NCBI RefSeq assembly: GCF_014644295.1
Contig: NZ_BMKK01000006.1
Location: 124,001 to 188,000 of the forward strand
Source of the DNA: Emticicia aquatilis
Lineage (GTDB): Bacteria > Bacteroidota > Bacteroidia > Cytophagales > Spirosomataceae
Length of the DNA: 64,000 bases
Direction: 5' to 3'
Positions 54,281 through 62,296 of the stretch are shown here, one piece after another; the first letter of the stretch is position 1; the number at the start of each line of letters is the position of its first letter. The notes under the pieces were generated by a model. The model did no database searches and was not told the origin of the DNA. It saw only the letters and a list, made by a program, of their open reading frames with translations. A program made the position numbers and the translations under genes.

Positions 54281-55423
54281 ATGCTTCAAAGAGAAACCGA
54301 AATATCTGCTCATATTGTGGCTTTCAGTCGTTATTTGCGGGTGAAAGGCTTCATGGTTTCGCCCATGCGAGAAAGCGATGCACTTTTGGCACTGACACAC
54401 ATCGAACCTACCAAACAAAATTTCTACTTAGCACTTCGGTGTGTTTTCCCTCAAAACTTTAAGAATTTAAAAGATTTTGATGCCATTTTTGATAACTATT
54501 GGAAAGAACTCGAAAAAGGTGTTGACGCAAAGATTGCAATGGCCGAAGAAGAATCGGCCAAGAAAAAGAAGAAACCCGTTGAAAAAAAACAATCTGCTCC
54601 AGCTTTTGAATCATTAAAAAACTGGCTTTACGGCAATAAGGAAAAAGAGGAAGAATTGGCGGCTTATAGCGACAATGTTTCGCTCGAAAAAAAGGATTTT
54701 TCTGCTTTTACAGATGAAGATTTAGCCGAAGCCGAAAAATTAATCAAACTGATTGCCAGACGTTTAGCCCAAAAGCCAAGCCGAAGATTCGAGCCAACTC
54801 GCCGTGGCGGAGTTTTGGATTTACGCCGAACACTTCAAAAAAACTTCCGAAATGGTGAAGAAATCCTATTTCTGCACCATAAAAAAGCCAAACCTACTCG
54901 TGTAAAGTTGTTTCTGATTTGCGATGTAAGCAAATCAATGGAAATTTACAGTCGATTTTTCGTGCAGTTTATGTATGCCTTCAAAAAAGTATATCACCGC
55001 ATCGAAACTTATGTGTTTAGCACTTCATTACAACGAATTTCGGAAGAACTCAATGAATCTGATTTCCGCACGGCCCTACAAAAAGTTTCGGACACAGTTC
55101 CTCATTGGGCAGGCGGAACCGATATTGGACAAAGCTTACAAAATTTCGCCGAAAACGACTGCCAACGGCTTCTCGACCGTAAAAGTATTGTTTTGATAAT
55201 CAGTGATGGCCTTGACATGGGCGAACCTGAGCTTGTAGAAGACAGCCTAAAAGCCATCAAGAAAAGAGCCAATAAAATCGTATGGCTCAATCCACTGGCT
55301 GGTCATGCGGGCTATAAACCAGAAGCTCGTTCTATGAAAGCCGCCCTCCCACTACTTGATGTGTTTGCATCAGGACACAATTTTGAAACTTTGAAAGAGG
55401 TGATTTTGAAGTTAAAAGTTTAG
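54281..55423 (+). CDS. coxE: VWA-domain protein, CoxE-like
   Basis: 380 residues. An N-terminal helical part (1-200) has a charged Lys/Glu segment near 87-130. The C-terminal VWA domain shows the MIDAS in order: FLICDVSKSMEIYSRFF (DxSxS), GGTDIGQSL (Thr) and LIISDGLDMGE (Asp). It partners CoxD for Mo-centre maturation. The stop overlaps the stop of the opposing gene by 3 bp (TTAG at 55420-55423). Its start is 9 bp after the right inverted repeat of the GxxExxY unit, so its ribosome site may derive partly from the repeat. Confidence 0.93.
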   Translation: MLQRETEISAHIVAFSRYLRVKGFMVSPMRESDALLALTHIEPTKQNFYLALRCVFPQNFKNLKDFDAIFDNYWKELEKGVDAKIAMAEEESAKKKKKPVEKKQSAPAFESLKNWLYGNKEKEEELAAYSDNVSLEKKDFSAFTDEDLAEAEKLIKLIARRLAQKPSRRFEPTRRGGVLDLRRTLQKNFRNGEEILFLHHKKAKPTRVKLFLICDVSKSMEIYSRFFVQFMYAFKKVYHRIETYVFSTSLQRISEELNESDFRTALQKVSDTVPHWAGGTDIGQSLQNFAENDCQRLLDRKSIVLIISDGLDMGEPELVEDSLKAIKKRANKIVWLNPLAGHAGYKPEARSMKAALPLLDVFASGHNFETLKEVILKLKV

Positions 55424-58152
55424 TTTGCCACACACCTAAAACCCACCGTTGCATTTCGCTCAAAACCTTCCGAGACTCGTAATAAATGCTGGCGATGCGT
55501 AAGTTTTTGTGGCCCACCTTGTACATACCACCAGCTTGAAGTCGGTTTGAAGTATGAGCCACCTTTCAACATAATGTATTTGTATGAGCCATTTTGATAA
55601 ATATCATTGGTTAGTTGCCAAACACTACCTACCAAATCATTGATTTTCAAGGCATTTGTACCGCTTGGGTATTTTCCAACAACACTTATTCTTCCATCTC
55701 CAATATTTATTTTCGTCGAATCGAAGTCTTTTCCCCACGGATATTCACGGGCATCGGGATATTGAGCGGCATATTGCCATTCTTGCTCAGTCGGAAGCCT
55801 TTTTCCTTTCCACGCACAGTAATTTTGGGCATCTTCATAACTGACATATACCGCAGGGAAGTTTGCCAAAGTATCAGGCATTTTCTTGGCTTGCCAATGT
55901 TTCAGAAAATTCTGAGCGTCGGTGGGCTTGTATTTTGATTGTATCAAGAAAGTCTGAAACTCAGCATTGGTCACCAAATTTTGGTCTATCCAAAAGCTTT
56001 TCATGGTTTTCTCCATGCCACTTTGTCCGTCGGGATAAAACACAAAATCATCGCCACGAGTAAAAGTAAACTTAAAATTCCCTGCTGGCACTTGTACCAT
56101 ATTTTTTGTATTTAAAACAGCTTTTTTGTTGGTTTTATGAGTGCTTACTAATCGAGGTGTACCTGCTTTTATTTCAAAAACTCGTTCATCAATAATCCTT
56201 TGATTATCAAACAATTGCACTACAAATTTACCTTCGTATTCCTCAAAATAATCCATGAGTTTTATAGAAAAACTTTGCTGGTTTTTGAAAGATTTATATT
56301 CCTTCTCATAGCTTGGCGAACCCGCCCAAATTCTGACTTCTGTTCCTTGTTTTGCTTCTACTTTCAATGAATCTACGTAAATATTCAAGCTAATTTTGAG
56401 GAGATTGGGAAATTTTGCAACCGCATCGACCTCACCTTCATTATTTGTACCCAACCAAGAAGCATTGAACGCATCTGTTTCGGCTTCGATATAGAATTTG
56501 CCATCATTTTGCTTGTTTGGCGTAAGCTCTTTATGATGCCAAAGGTCGATATAATGATAATCTTTCGTAGAATCTACCGCAAATAATGCACCTTTGAAGC
56601 CTTCGGTAATCAAGCTAAAAATTGTATAAATCGCTTCTTTGCCATTTTCGTGCTTCCATTCATTGACGTAGATTTTATCTTTTAGTGTAGAAATGAGTGG
56701 AATGTAGTTTTTTGAGTGAAAAAATGCCGAGTTTTCCCGCAAAATTCTTGAGGTTTTACCTAAATAACGGTATTGTTCATCGAGCCATTCGAGTGGTTTT
56801 CCATTTCTGAAAATATTCAATTCTGTACCATAACCATTAAAAAATGCAGTTGCAAACTCTCTTTTGATTGGTTCGAGATACAATTCGGCTACTCTAAAAA
56901 TAGCAAAATCTGGTCGAATAAATTTATTGAGGTTCAACATCGGTGGATAGTACAAAGCATTATGCACTCGCCCCGAAATTATTCCAGGCATATTTTTCGG
57001 CACGGCCATTCCTTCCGAATACATAACCACGCCTTTTCTGACCCCATCAGCCGCCGCTTGCAAATCTCTACTCGATTCTCCTTTCGTATCAAGCACCACA
57101 CCATCAGCCGAAATTTCCTTTACCAACTCCGCCATACCATCAAGATGCCCTTTTTCGCCTTCTTTGGCTGAGGTTTTATAACTCGTACTTTCGTCCCACG
57201 GATTATAACAAATGAAGAATTTAGTGTCTTGTTTTCGGGAATATTCGGCCAATTCTCGCAATTTTGGTAGTCCACCCGGCAAATCTCGGAATAAATCCCA
57301 TTGATTTCGTTGGTCAAGTCCGAGCGTTGGCCAAGTTGGCCAAATTCCTACTACATCGTTTCCTCCGTAGAGTTTTTCGCCATTTTTCAAGAAGTTCTTA
57401 TACGCATCATAGCCATCTTTAGGCGTGTAAAACCACTTATCCCACGCCATAACTAAATGCATGACGTAAGTATCTTGAATCCATTTCAAATCTTCTCGTT
57501 GATAAAGCGACTCGTCGAATTTTTCCACATCATACAAGTAATTTTCTTGAAAAACCTTTCGCACACCATCTTGCCAGGTTCCTTCATAAAAATCAGCATA
57601 GAGTTCATAAACAACCGTTCCTTGGGGAGCAACAATTGTCTCAAAACGCTTGCGAGTGGCTTTCTCCCAACTTTTTCGCCGAGTAACGGCACAAACTTTC
57701 TGTCCGTTTGCGAGTTCAATTCCTGCATAGCCCAACTCCCAAGCGTTGTCAGGCACAATGACATTTACAGGAACTTTATTTGGCTGAAAAAGATGCGTGC
57801 GAGAAAGCCAATGGTCACCCAAACCTGTCATATAAACATGCTTTTCAGAAGCACCAAACGGTACTATATTTCGGAGGTTGAGCGTATCTTTTGATATATT
57901 TTTGAAAACAATTTTAGCTTTAAAAGCATTTCTAAAGTATCCTTCTTCGGTGTAAGTAATTTCAAATTTTGAAGTCCAATCTTTGTTTAGCGAAGACGTT
58001 GCCTGCTTATTAATTTCAAACGAAATCAAGGGTAAAGATTCAACGGTTTTGGTATTTGAAATGCTTTTGATGGCAAAATCATCAAGCTGTATTTTGAGAT
58101 GCTGAGCCTGTAAAGTCAACGAGAAAAAGAGGAGAAATAAAGTTTTTTTCAT
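55420..58152 (-). CDS. Exported glycosidase-like TIM barrel fused to SUMF1/FGE-like domain
   Basis: 910 residues with a signal peptide (MKKTLFLLFFSLTLQAQ). The N-terminal part is beta-rich (to about 220). A TIM-barrel-like central region follows (about 220-560) with WPTWPTLGLDQRNQWDLF, FICYNPWDES and GVVLDTKGESS. The C-terminal region (about 682-910) is a formylglycine-generating-enzyme-like domain: MVQVPAGNFKF, ENxxTNAEF-like LVTNAEFQTFL, WKGKRLPTEQEWQYAA, VWQLTNDIY, and the terminal VGFRC. The catalytic Cys pair of true FGE is not seen, so that domain probably binds a ligand. It may cleave and recognise surface glycans. It opposes the cox genes. Confidence 0.72.
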   Translation of the reverse strand: MKKTLFLLFFSLTLQAQHLKIQLDDFAIKSISNTKTVESLPLISFEINKQATSSLNKDWTSKFEITYTEEGYFRNAFKAKIVFKNISKDTLNLRNIVPFGASEKHVYMTGLGDHWLSRTHLFQPNKVPVNVIVPDNAWELGYAGIELANGQKVCAVTRRKSWEKATRKRFETIVAPQGTVVYELYADFYEGTWQDGVRKVFQENYLYDVEKFDESLYQREDLKWIQDTYVMHLVMAWDKWFYTPKDGYDAYKNFLKNGEKLYGGNDVVGIWPTWPTLGLDQRNQWDLFRDLPGGLPKLRELAEYSRKQDTKFFICYNPWDESTSYKTSAKEGEKGHLDGMAELVKEISADGVVLDTKGESSRDLQAAADGVRKGVVMYSEGMAVPKNMPGIISGRVHNALYYPPMLNLNKFIRPDFAIFRVAELYLEPIKREFATAFFNGYGTELNIFRNGKPLEWLDEQYRYLGKTSRILRENSAFFHSKNYIPLISTLKDKIYVNEWKHENGKEAIYTIFSLITEGFKGALFAVDSTKDYHYIDLWHHKELTPNKQNDGKFYIEAETDAFNASWLGTNNEGEVDAVAKFPNLLKISLNIYVDSLKVEAKQGTEVRIWAGSPSYEKEYKSFKNQQSFSIKLMDYFEEYEGKFVVQLFDNQRIIDERVFEIKAGTPRLVSTHKTNKKAVLNTKNMVQVPAGNFKFTFTRGDDFVFYPDGQSGMEKTMKSFWIDQNLVTNAEFQTFLIQSKYKPTDAQNFLKHWQAKKMPDTLANFPAVYVSYEDAQNYCAWKGKRLPTEQEWQYAAQYPDAREYPWGKDFDSTKINIGDGRISVVGKYPSGTNALKINDLVGSVWQLTNDIYQNGSYKYIMLKGGSYFKPTSSWWYVQGGPQKLTHRQHLLRVSEGFERNATVGFRCVAN

Positions 58153-58250
58153 AGTTTGAAGATTAGGACACGAATGAAGCGAAAATTGTGATTTTTTACC
58201 AAATAATTCACAAAAAATCTGGTAATTTGTCTTTCTGAATAAACTATTTT

Positions 58251-59450
58251 ATGATAACTGTCGAACAAGCCGAACAACTAATTTTAGAAAATACGATTGC
58301 AATTCCCACCGAAAAAGTATCCATTGATGCCTCTCTGGGACGAATTTTAGCCGAAGATTTATGTGCCGACCGTGATTTTCCGCCCTTCAATAGAGTTACG
58401 ATGGACGGTATCGCCATTCGACACGAGCAACTTTCAAAAGGTCAAACCAGCTTCTTGATTGAAGCAACGGCGGCGGCAGGAAGCCACGAAAAAACCTTAC
58501 AAAACCCCGAAAATTGTATTGAGGTAATGACTGGGGCAATGATTCCACTCGGAACTGATGCTGTCATTCGATACGAAGATATTGAAATAAAAGATAAAAC
58601 TGCCCGAATTACGATTGACATAAACGAAATCAAAGCAAGGCAAAACATTCACCCACAAGGTTCTGACCGAAAAATGGGTGATATAATTGTGCCGAAAGGT
58701 CGAAAACTTTCTCCTGCCGAAATCGGTGTAGCGGCTACGATTGGAAAACATGAAATTTTGGTACAACGAAAACTACGTGCGGTAGTGATTTCAACGGGTG
58801 AAGAAATCGTGCCGATTACCGAAACGCCACTTCCGCATCAGATACGTACATCCAATGGATTTGCCTTACAAGCTTCGCTCAAAAACTGGGGACTTGAAAC
58901 TGAAAATGTGCTTTTACCCGATGACCAAGCAATTATTGAGCAAAAAATTGCAGCATTTATGGAAACGTTCGATGTACTGATTTTAAGCGGTGGGGTTTCG
59001 GCGGGGAAATTTGATTTTGTCCCGAAAGCTCTTGAAAATCAAGGAGTTAAGAAGCTATTCCATAAGGTTTCGCAACGCCCAGGAAAGCCTTTTTGGTTTG
59101 GGAAATCGGCTAACGGAACGGTGGTTTTTGCCTTGCCCGGCAATCCAGTTTCTACATTTATGTGCCTTAATCGCTATTTCAAAAAGTGGCTCGATGCTTC
59201 GCAAGACCTTGGAAATCAGCAATTAATGGCCGAGTTATCAGAAGATTTTACGTTCAAACCCGAACTGACGTTTTTCTTGCAAGTAAAGCTTTCTTATACA
59301 TTAACTGGCAAAATTTTGGCAACTCCAGTAGAAGGCCACGGCTCGGGCGATTTGGCGAATTTAGTAGAAGCTGATGCTTTTCTCGAATTGCCTTTAGAAA
59401 GAAGTTTATTTAAGAAGGGAGAAGCTTTTAAGGCTTTTATTTATCGTTAA
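58251..59450 (+). CDS. moeA: Molybdopterin molybdotransferase
   Basis: 399 residues. It inserts molybdate into molybdopterin-AMP. Motifs: DRDFPPFNRVTMDGIAIR (N-terminal), EVMTGAMIPLGTDAV, VISTGEEIVPI, GGVSAGKFDFVPKAL and FALPGNPVSTFM. The four-domain order and length match MoeA. It begins 99 bp after the start of the opposing SUMF1-type gene, and its function ties it to the cox-like locus and to moaA at 20.7 kb. It would be expressed from its own promoter; no good -7/-33 pair was found in the short spacer. Confidence 0.96.
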   Translation: MITVEQAEQLILENTIAIPTEKVSIDASLGRILAEDLCADRDFPPFNRVTMDGIAIRHEQLSKGQTSFLIEATAAAGSHEKTLQNPENCIEVMTGAMIPLGTDAVIRYEDIEIKDKTARITIDINEIKARQNIHPQGSDRKMGDIIVPKGRKLSPAEIGVAATIGKHEILVQRKLRAVVISTGEEIVPITETPLPHQIRTSNGFALQASLKNWGLETENVLLPDDQAIIEQKIAAFMETFDVLILSGGVSAGKFDFVPKALENQGVKKLFHKVSQRPGKPFWFGKSANGTVVFALPGNPVSTFMCLNRYFKKWLDASQDLGNQQLMAELSEDFTFKPELTFFLQVKLSYTLTGKILATPVEGHGSGDLANLVEADAFLELPLERSLFKKGEAFKAFIYR

Positions 59451-59453
59451 AAT

Positions 59454-59486
59454 AGTTGTGGCACACTTTTGAAGTGTGCCACAACT
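59454..59486. terminator. Perfect 15-bp bidirectional terminator
   Basis: AGTTGTGGCACACTT (59454-59468) and AAGTGTGCCACAACT (59472-59486) around a TTG loop, shared by moeA and the convergent namZ gene. Confidence 0.9.
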
Positions 59487-59498
59487 TAATTTACAAGA

Positions 59499-60734
59499 TT
59501 ACGGATAAATCAAATATTTCTTTCTCAAAACCTTAAAATCGCTTAAACCTGGCTCCCAACTTTTGCGGATTTCGGCTTCCGAAACGCCGTCTATGATTTG
59601 TTGTTTGAATTTTTCTGTTCCTGCCAATTTATTAATGTCTCCCATTTGTTTGCTTTGGGTTCTGTCAAAGAATTTGTCTTTCATTGGATACGCCTTGTAA
59701 AGTTCCATCATCCATGAAAGGTTGATTTGTCGGCTTTTTCTCAGAATACTCGTGTCGTATTTTCTTAAATCAAGTCCAAAGCAATCTTCGTTTTGGTGAA
59801 GGGGCGTTTCGCTCATGCCTTGAATACTTACTGGTTTGAAACTAAAATCGTATTTACCTTTTAGGGCTGGAGCACCCAAAACCGTAAACGGAATGTAAGT
59901 ACCACGACCTTGACTTAAAATTGTACCTTCAAACAAACAAGTGCTTGGATACAGCAAAATTGACTGCTGAGAATTAAGGTTTGGCGATGGAAAAACTGGT
60001 AAATCATACGACATATCGTGGTTATAATTGGCAATTTTGATAATTTTTATCTTGCATTGTAGATTATTCGGAAGCCAGCCTTCACCATTAATCATTTGGG
60101 CAAACTCCCCAATCGTAAGTCCATGAGTAATCGGAATCGGAAACATACCAATGCCCGAATAGTTTTGTTTTTCTAAAATTGGCCCATCTACCAAATAACC
60201 ATTCGGGTTTGGTCGGTCGAGAATGATTAGTTCTTTGCCATTTTCGGCACAAGATTCCATTACATGAGCGAGCGTATTGATGTAGGTGTAGAATCTCGCC
60301 CCAACATCTTGAATATCAAAAATCATTACATCAACATCGGCCAAATGTTCTTTCGTAGGGCGTTTGATTTTTCCGTAAAGCGAAATTATCGGAATACCCG
60401 TTTTCTGGTCAACTTCATTGTTTACTTTTGCTCCCGCACTCGCATTGCCACGAAAACCGTGTTCTGGGCCAAAGACTTTCACAATGTTTACGCCTAAACT
60501 CAATAAACTATCAACACTGGCTTTTTTGCCGATGATTGAAGTTTGGTTGACCAACATCGCTACTCGTTTGCCTTTTAGTAATGGCAAATATTCCGAAATT
60601 TGGTCGGCTCCCGTGATGATTTGAGTTTTCTGATTCGTAGAAACGGTATATTTATTGGCTACTTGTTTTTTTGTACAAGCAATGAATACCACAATTCCGA
60701 GGGCAATAAAAAGATTAAAAAGAGGACTTTTCAT
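59499..60734 (-). CDS. namZ: NamZ-type exo-beta-N-acetylmuramidase (DUF1343), lipoprotein
   Basis: 411 residues. Lipoprotein signal with Cys20 in FIACTKKQ. DUF1343 blocks: RVAMLVNQTSIIGKKASV, VFGPEHGFRGNASAGA, MIFDIQDVGARFYTYINT, DRPNPNGYLVDGP and THGLTIGEFAQMI. The family removes terminal MurNAc from peptidoglycan fragments (GH171). It would act at the envelope and produce MurNAc; AnmK (37.8 kb) handles anhydro-MurNAc inside. The genes are not adjacent, so the link is metabolic. A palindromic repeat follows upstream at 60.8 kb. Confidence 0.92.
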   Translation of the reverse strand: MKSPLFNLFIALGIVVFIACTKKQVANKYTVSTNQKTQIITGADQISEYLPLLKGKRVAMLVNQTSIIGKKASVDSLLSLGVNIVKVFGPEHGFRGNASAGAKVNNEVDQKTGIPIISLYGKIKRPTKEHLADVDVMIFDIQDVGARFYTYINTLAHVMESCAENGKELIILDRPNPNGYLVDGPILEKQNYSGIGMFPIPITHGLTIGEFAQMINGEGWLPNNLQCKIKIIKIANYNHDMSYDLPVFPSPNLNSQQSILLYPSTCLFEGTILSQGRGTYIPFTVLGAPALKGKYDFSFKPVSIQGMSETPLHQNEDCFGLDLRKYDTSILRKSRQINLSWMMELYKAYPMKDKFFDRTQSKQMGDINKLAGTEKFKQQIIDGVSEAEIRKSWEPGLSDFKVLRKKYLIYP

Positions 60735-60776
60735 AAAGTTTATAGATTGTTAATGTTTATTTTCTTGAATTTTAGG

Positions 60777-60860
60777 AGCCTGTCAGTTGCGTACCTACGG
60801 CACGCTAAATCGATGTGACATTTTTATTTCTACCAATATTTAGTGCCTAACGGCACATTT
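60777..60860. repeat. Half copy of the REP-like repeat
   Basis: GCGTACCTACGGCACGC (60789-60804 region) matches the inner arm of 13671-13822. TCTACCAATATTTAGTGCC (60829-60847) matches its outer arm. GTGCC-TAAC-GGCAC (60843-60856) is the end hairpin. Only one side of the element is present. Confidence 0.8.
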
Positions 60861-60924
60861 CACCAACCCATTAAGCGTTTAATGCAATCAACGTAAACCA
60901 GCAACAAATTAATCAATAACCAAT

Positions 60925-61728
60925 TCAAATAGCTTTGATTTGTTTCAAAATCGTTTTTGTGATTGTTTTTCTGCATTGACCAAAATTTGGATTCTGCTCG
61001 GTTCGCTTTTTTGCTATTCGAGTTGCAAAGAAATAAGTATTTTCTCGACTTTCCACATATCCAACCCACCAACCGGAATCAATACCACCATCACGAGTCC
61101 ATCCAGTTTTGGCTCTGATTGTGTAATCGTTGGTTTTCTCTACAAACATTACTTCTTTCAAAATTCCGTAATTTCGCTTAGAAAAAGGTAATTTTTCTTC
61201 ATAAACAGCCTTCATAAACGCAACTTGATTTTGCGGAGAAATTCCAAAACGTCCAAAATTCCAAAAATCAGCACCTTTCTCCGATAAATCTACATTACCA
61301 TAACGGCAGGCTTTCAGATACTTTGCATAATTCTTTCGACCTATTTTCTTGGCCAATTCGATAAACACCCAGCCAGCCGATACTTCAAATGCTTCCCGCA
61401 CGGTCATATCTTTATAAATCTCTGGGCGATAGCCATAAAGCGTAGTATCGGTCTTTCCTACCCACTTCACAACCTCGTTTTCGTCTCTGATTACTTTTGT
61501 TTCTAAGGCAATCAATAAATTAATGATTTTGAAGGTCGAAGCAGGCAAACTTAGCTTTTGAGCATCGAGAGAATCTGAATAAATCCACTTCTGATTTTTA
61601 TAATCATAGATTGTGGTGCTGCCTTTGATGCCACATTCTCGAAAAGCTTGCTGTAAATCAGTTTGCCCCGAAACCTTGACTTCAAAAACCAATAAGGTAA
61701 CCAGCAACACAAAGTAGTGGCGTTTCAT
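60925..61728 (-). CDS. Class D (OXA-type) beta-lactamase-like protein
   Basis: 267 residues with a signal peptide ending near KVSGQ. Motifs in order: Ser64-Thr-Phe-Lys67 in LPASTFKI; S117-A-G119 where class D enzymes have S-x-V; RYGNVD (YGN); FWNFGRFGIS for the Trp loop; and AKTGW then GWWVGYVE for the KTG motif. It should hydrolyse, or at least bind, beta-lactams in the periplasm. The Val-to-Gly change in motif 2 may reduce or alter activity. Upstream TAGTTTTG on the reverse strand (61772-61765) could be a -7 box, but no -33 is seen. Confidence 0.85.
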   Translation of the reverse strand: MKRHYFVLLVTLLVFEVKVSGQTDLQQAFRECGIKGSTTIYDYKNQKWIYSDSLDAQKLSLPASTFKIINLLIALETKVIRDENEVVKWVGKTDTTLYGYRPEIYKDMTVREAFEVSAGWVFIELAKKIGRKNYAKYLKACRYGNVDLSEKGADFWNFGRFGISPQNQVAFMKAVYEEKLPFSKRNYGILKEVMFVEKTNDYTIRAKTGWTRDGGIDSGWWVGYVESRENTYFFATRIAKKRTEQNPNFGQCRKTITKTILKQIKAI

Positions 61729-61882
61729 TTGAAATAATTATTTCTCATAATTTTAAATCTCAACCAAAACTAACATTTTATCGGTAAATAATATTGCTTT
61801 TACTGGCACAAAGTCACAAATCAACGATTCACTTTTCTTTTTTGGGCATTTTTCAATACTTTTGAACAAAAATCAGCTTAAA

Positions 61883-62296
61883 GTGAAAAAATCGAACGAA
61901 AGCATCATTAATATTCCTGTGGTTCCGCCAAAGGGAGTTAGCCGTGAAGAGCGTAAAGAATTTTTGCAGGAGTCGGCCAATAAATATTTGGAGGCCATCG
62001 AAACGCAAATCGGAGATTTGAAGAAAGTGGGGAAGAATGCTTTGGTTATCGGAGGGGTGGTTCTAACGGCCTACGCTCTGACAGAATTACTTTTGCCTTC
62101 GGCTAAACAAAAAATTTCGCTTGACCCTAAGCCAATCGTACAAGAAGAAGAAGACAACGACGAAGATTCTTTCGTATGGGCTGCTCTGAAAGGTGTTGCA
62201 ACGTCGGTTTTGCTGACTATTGCAAAAAATAAACTTTTGGGAATTATAGATAATCTTACCACCGACGCAACCGAAAATGTCGAGACCAATTCTTGA
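61883..62296 (+). CDS. Small membrane-associated protein of unknown function
   Basis: 137 residues from GTG 61883. There is no ATG at the 5' end: TTG 61862 is possible but overlaps a TACTTTTG -7-like box (61857-61864), so GTG is preferred. A charged N-terminal part (VSREERKEFLQESANKYLEAI) is followed by one membrane segment (about 56-74, ALVIGGVVLTAYALTELLLP), an acidic stretch (EEEDNDEDSF), and a second hydrophobic helix near residue 100. No family recognised. Its end overlaps the start of the GGGP synthase gene by 20 bp, so the two are cotranscribed. Confidence 0.65.
   Translation: MKKSNESIINIPVVPPKGVSREERKEFLQESANKYLEAIETQIGDLKKVGKNALVIGGVVLTAYALTELLLPSAKQKISLDPKPIVQEEEDNDEDSFVWAALKGVATSVLLTIAKNKLLGIIDNLTTDATENVETNS

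Noticed and set aside
53786-54281. Target-site duplication flanking the GxxExxY unit
   Set aside because: Bases just outside the two ends (TTTAA on the left, ATAGA on the right) do not form a convincing direct repeat.
55420-58152. Active formylglycine-generating enzyme or sulfatase activator
   Set aside because: The fold motifs are present but the catalytic Cys pair is not, and no sulfatase gene is nearby.
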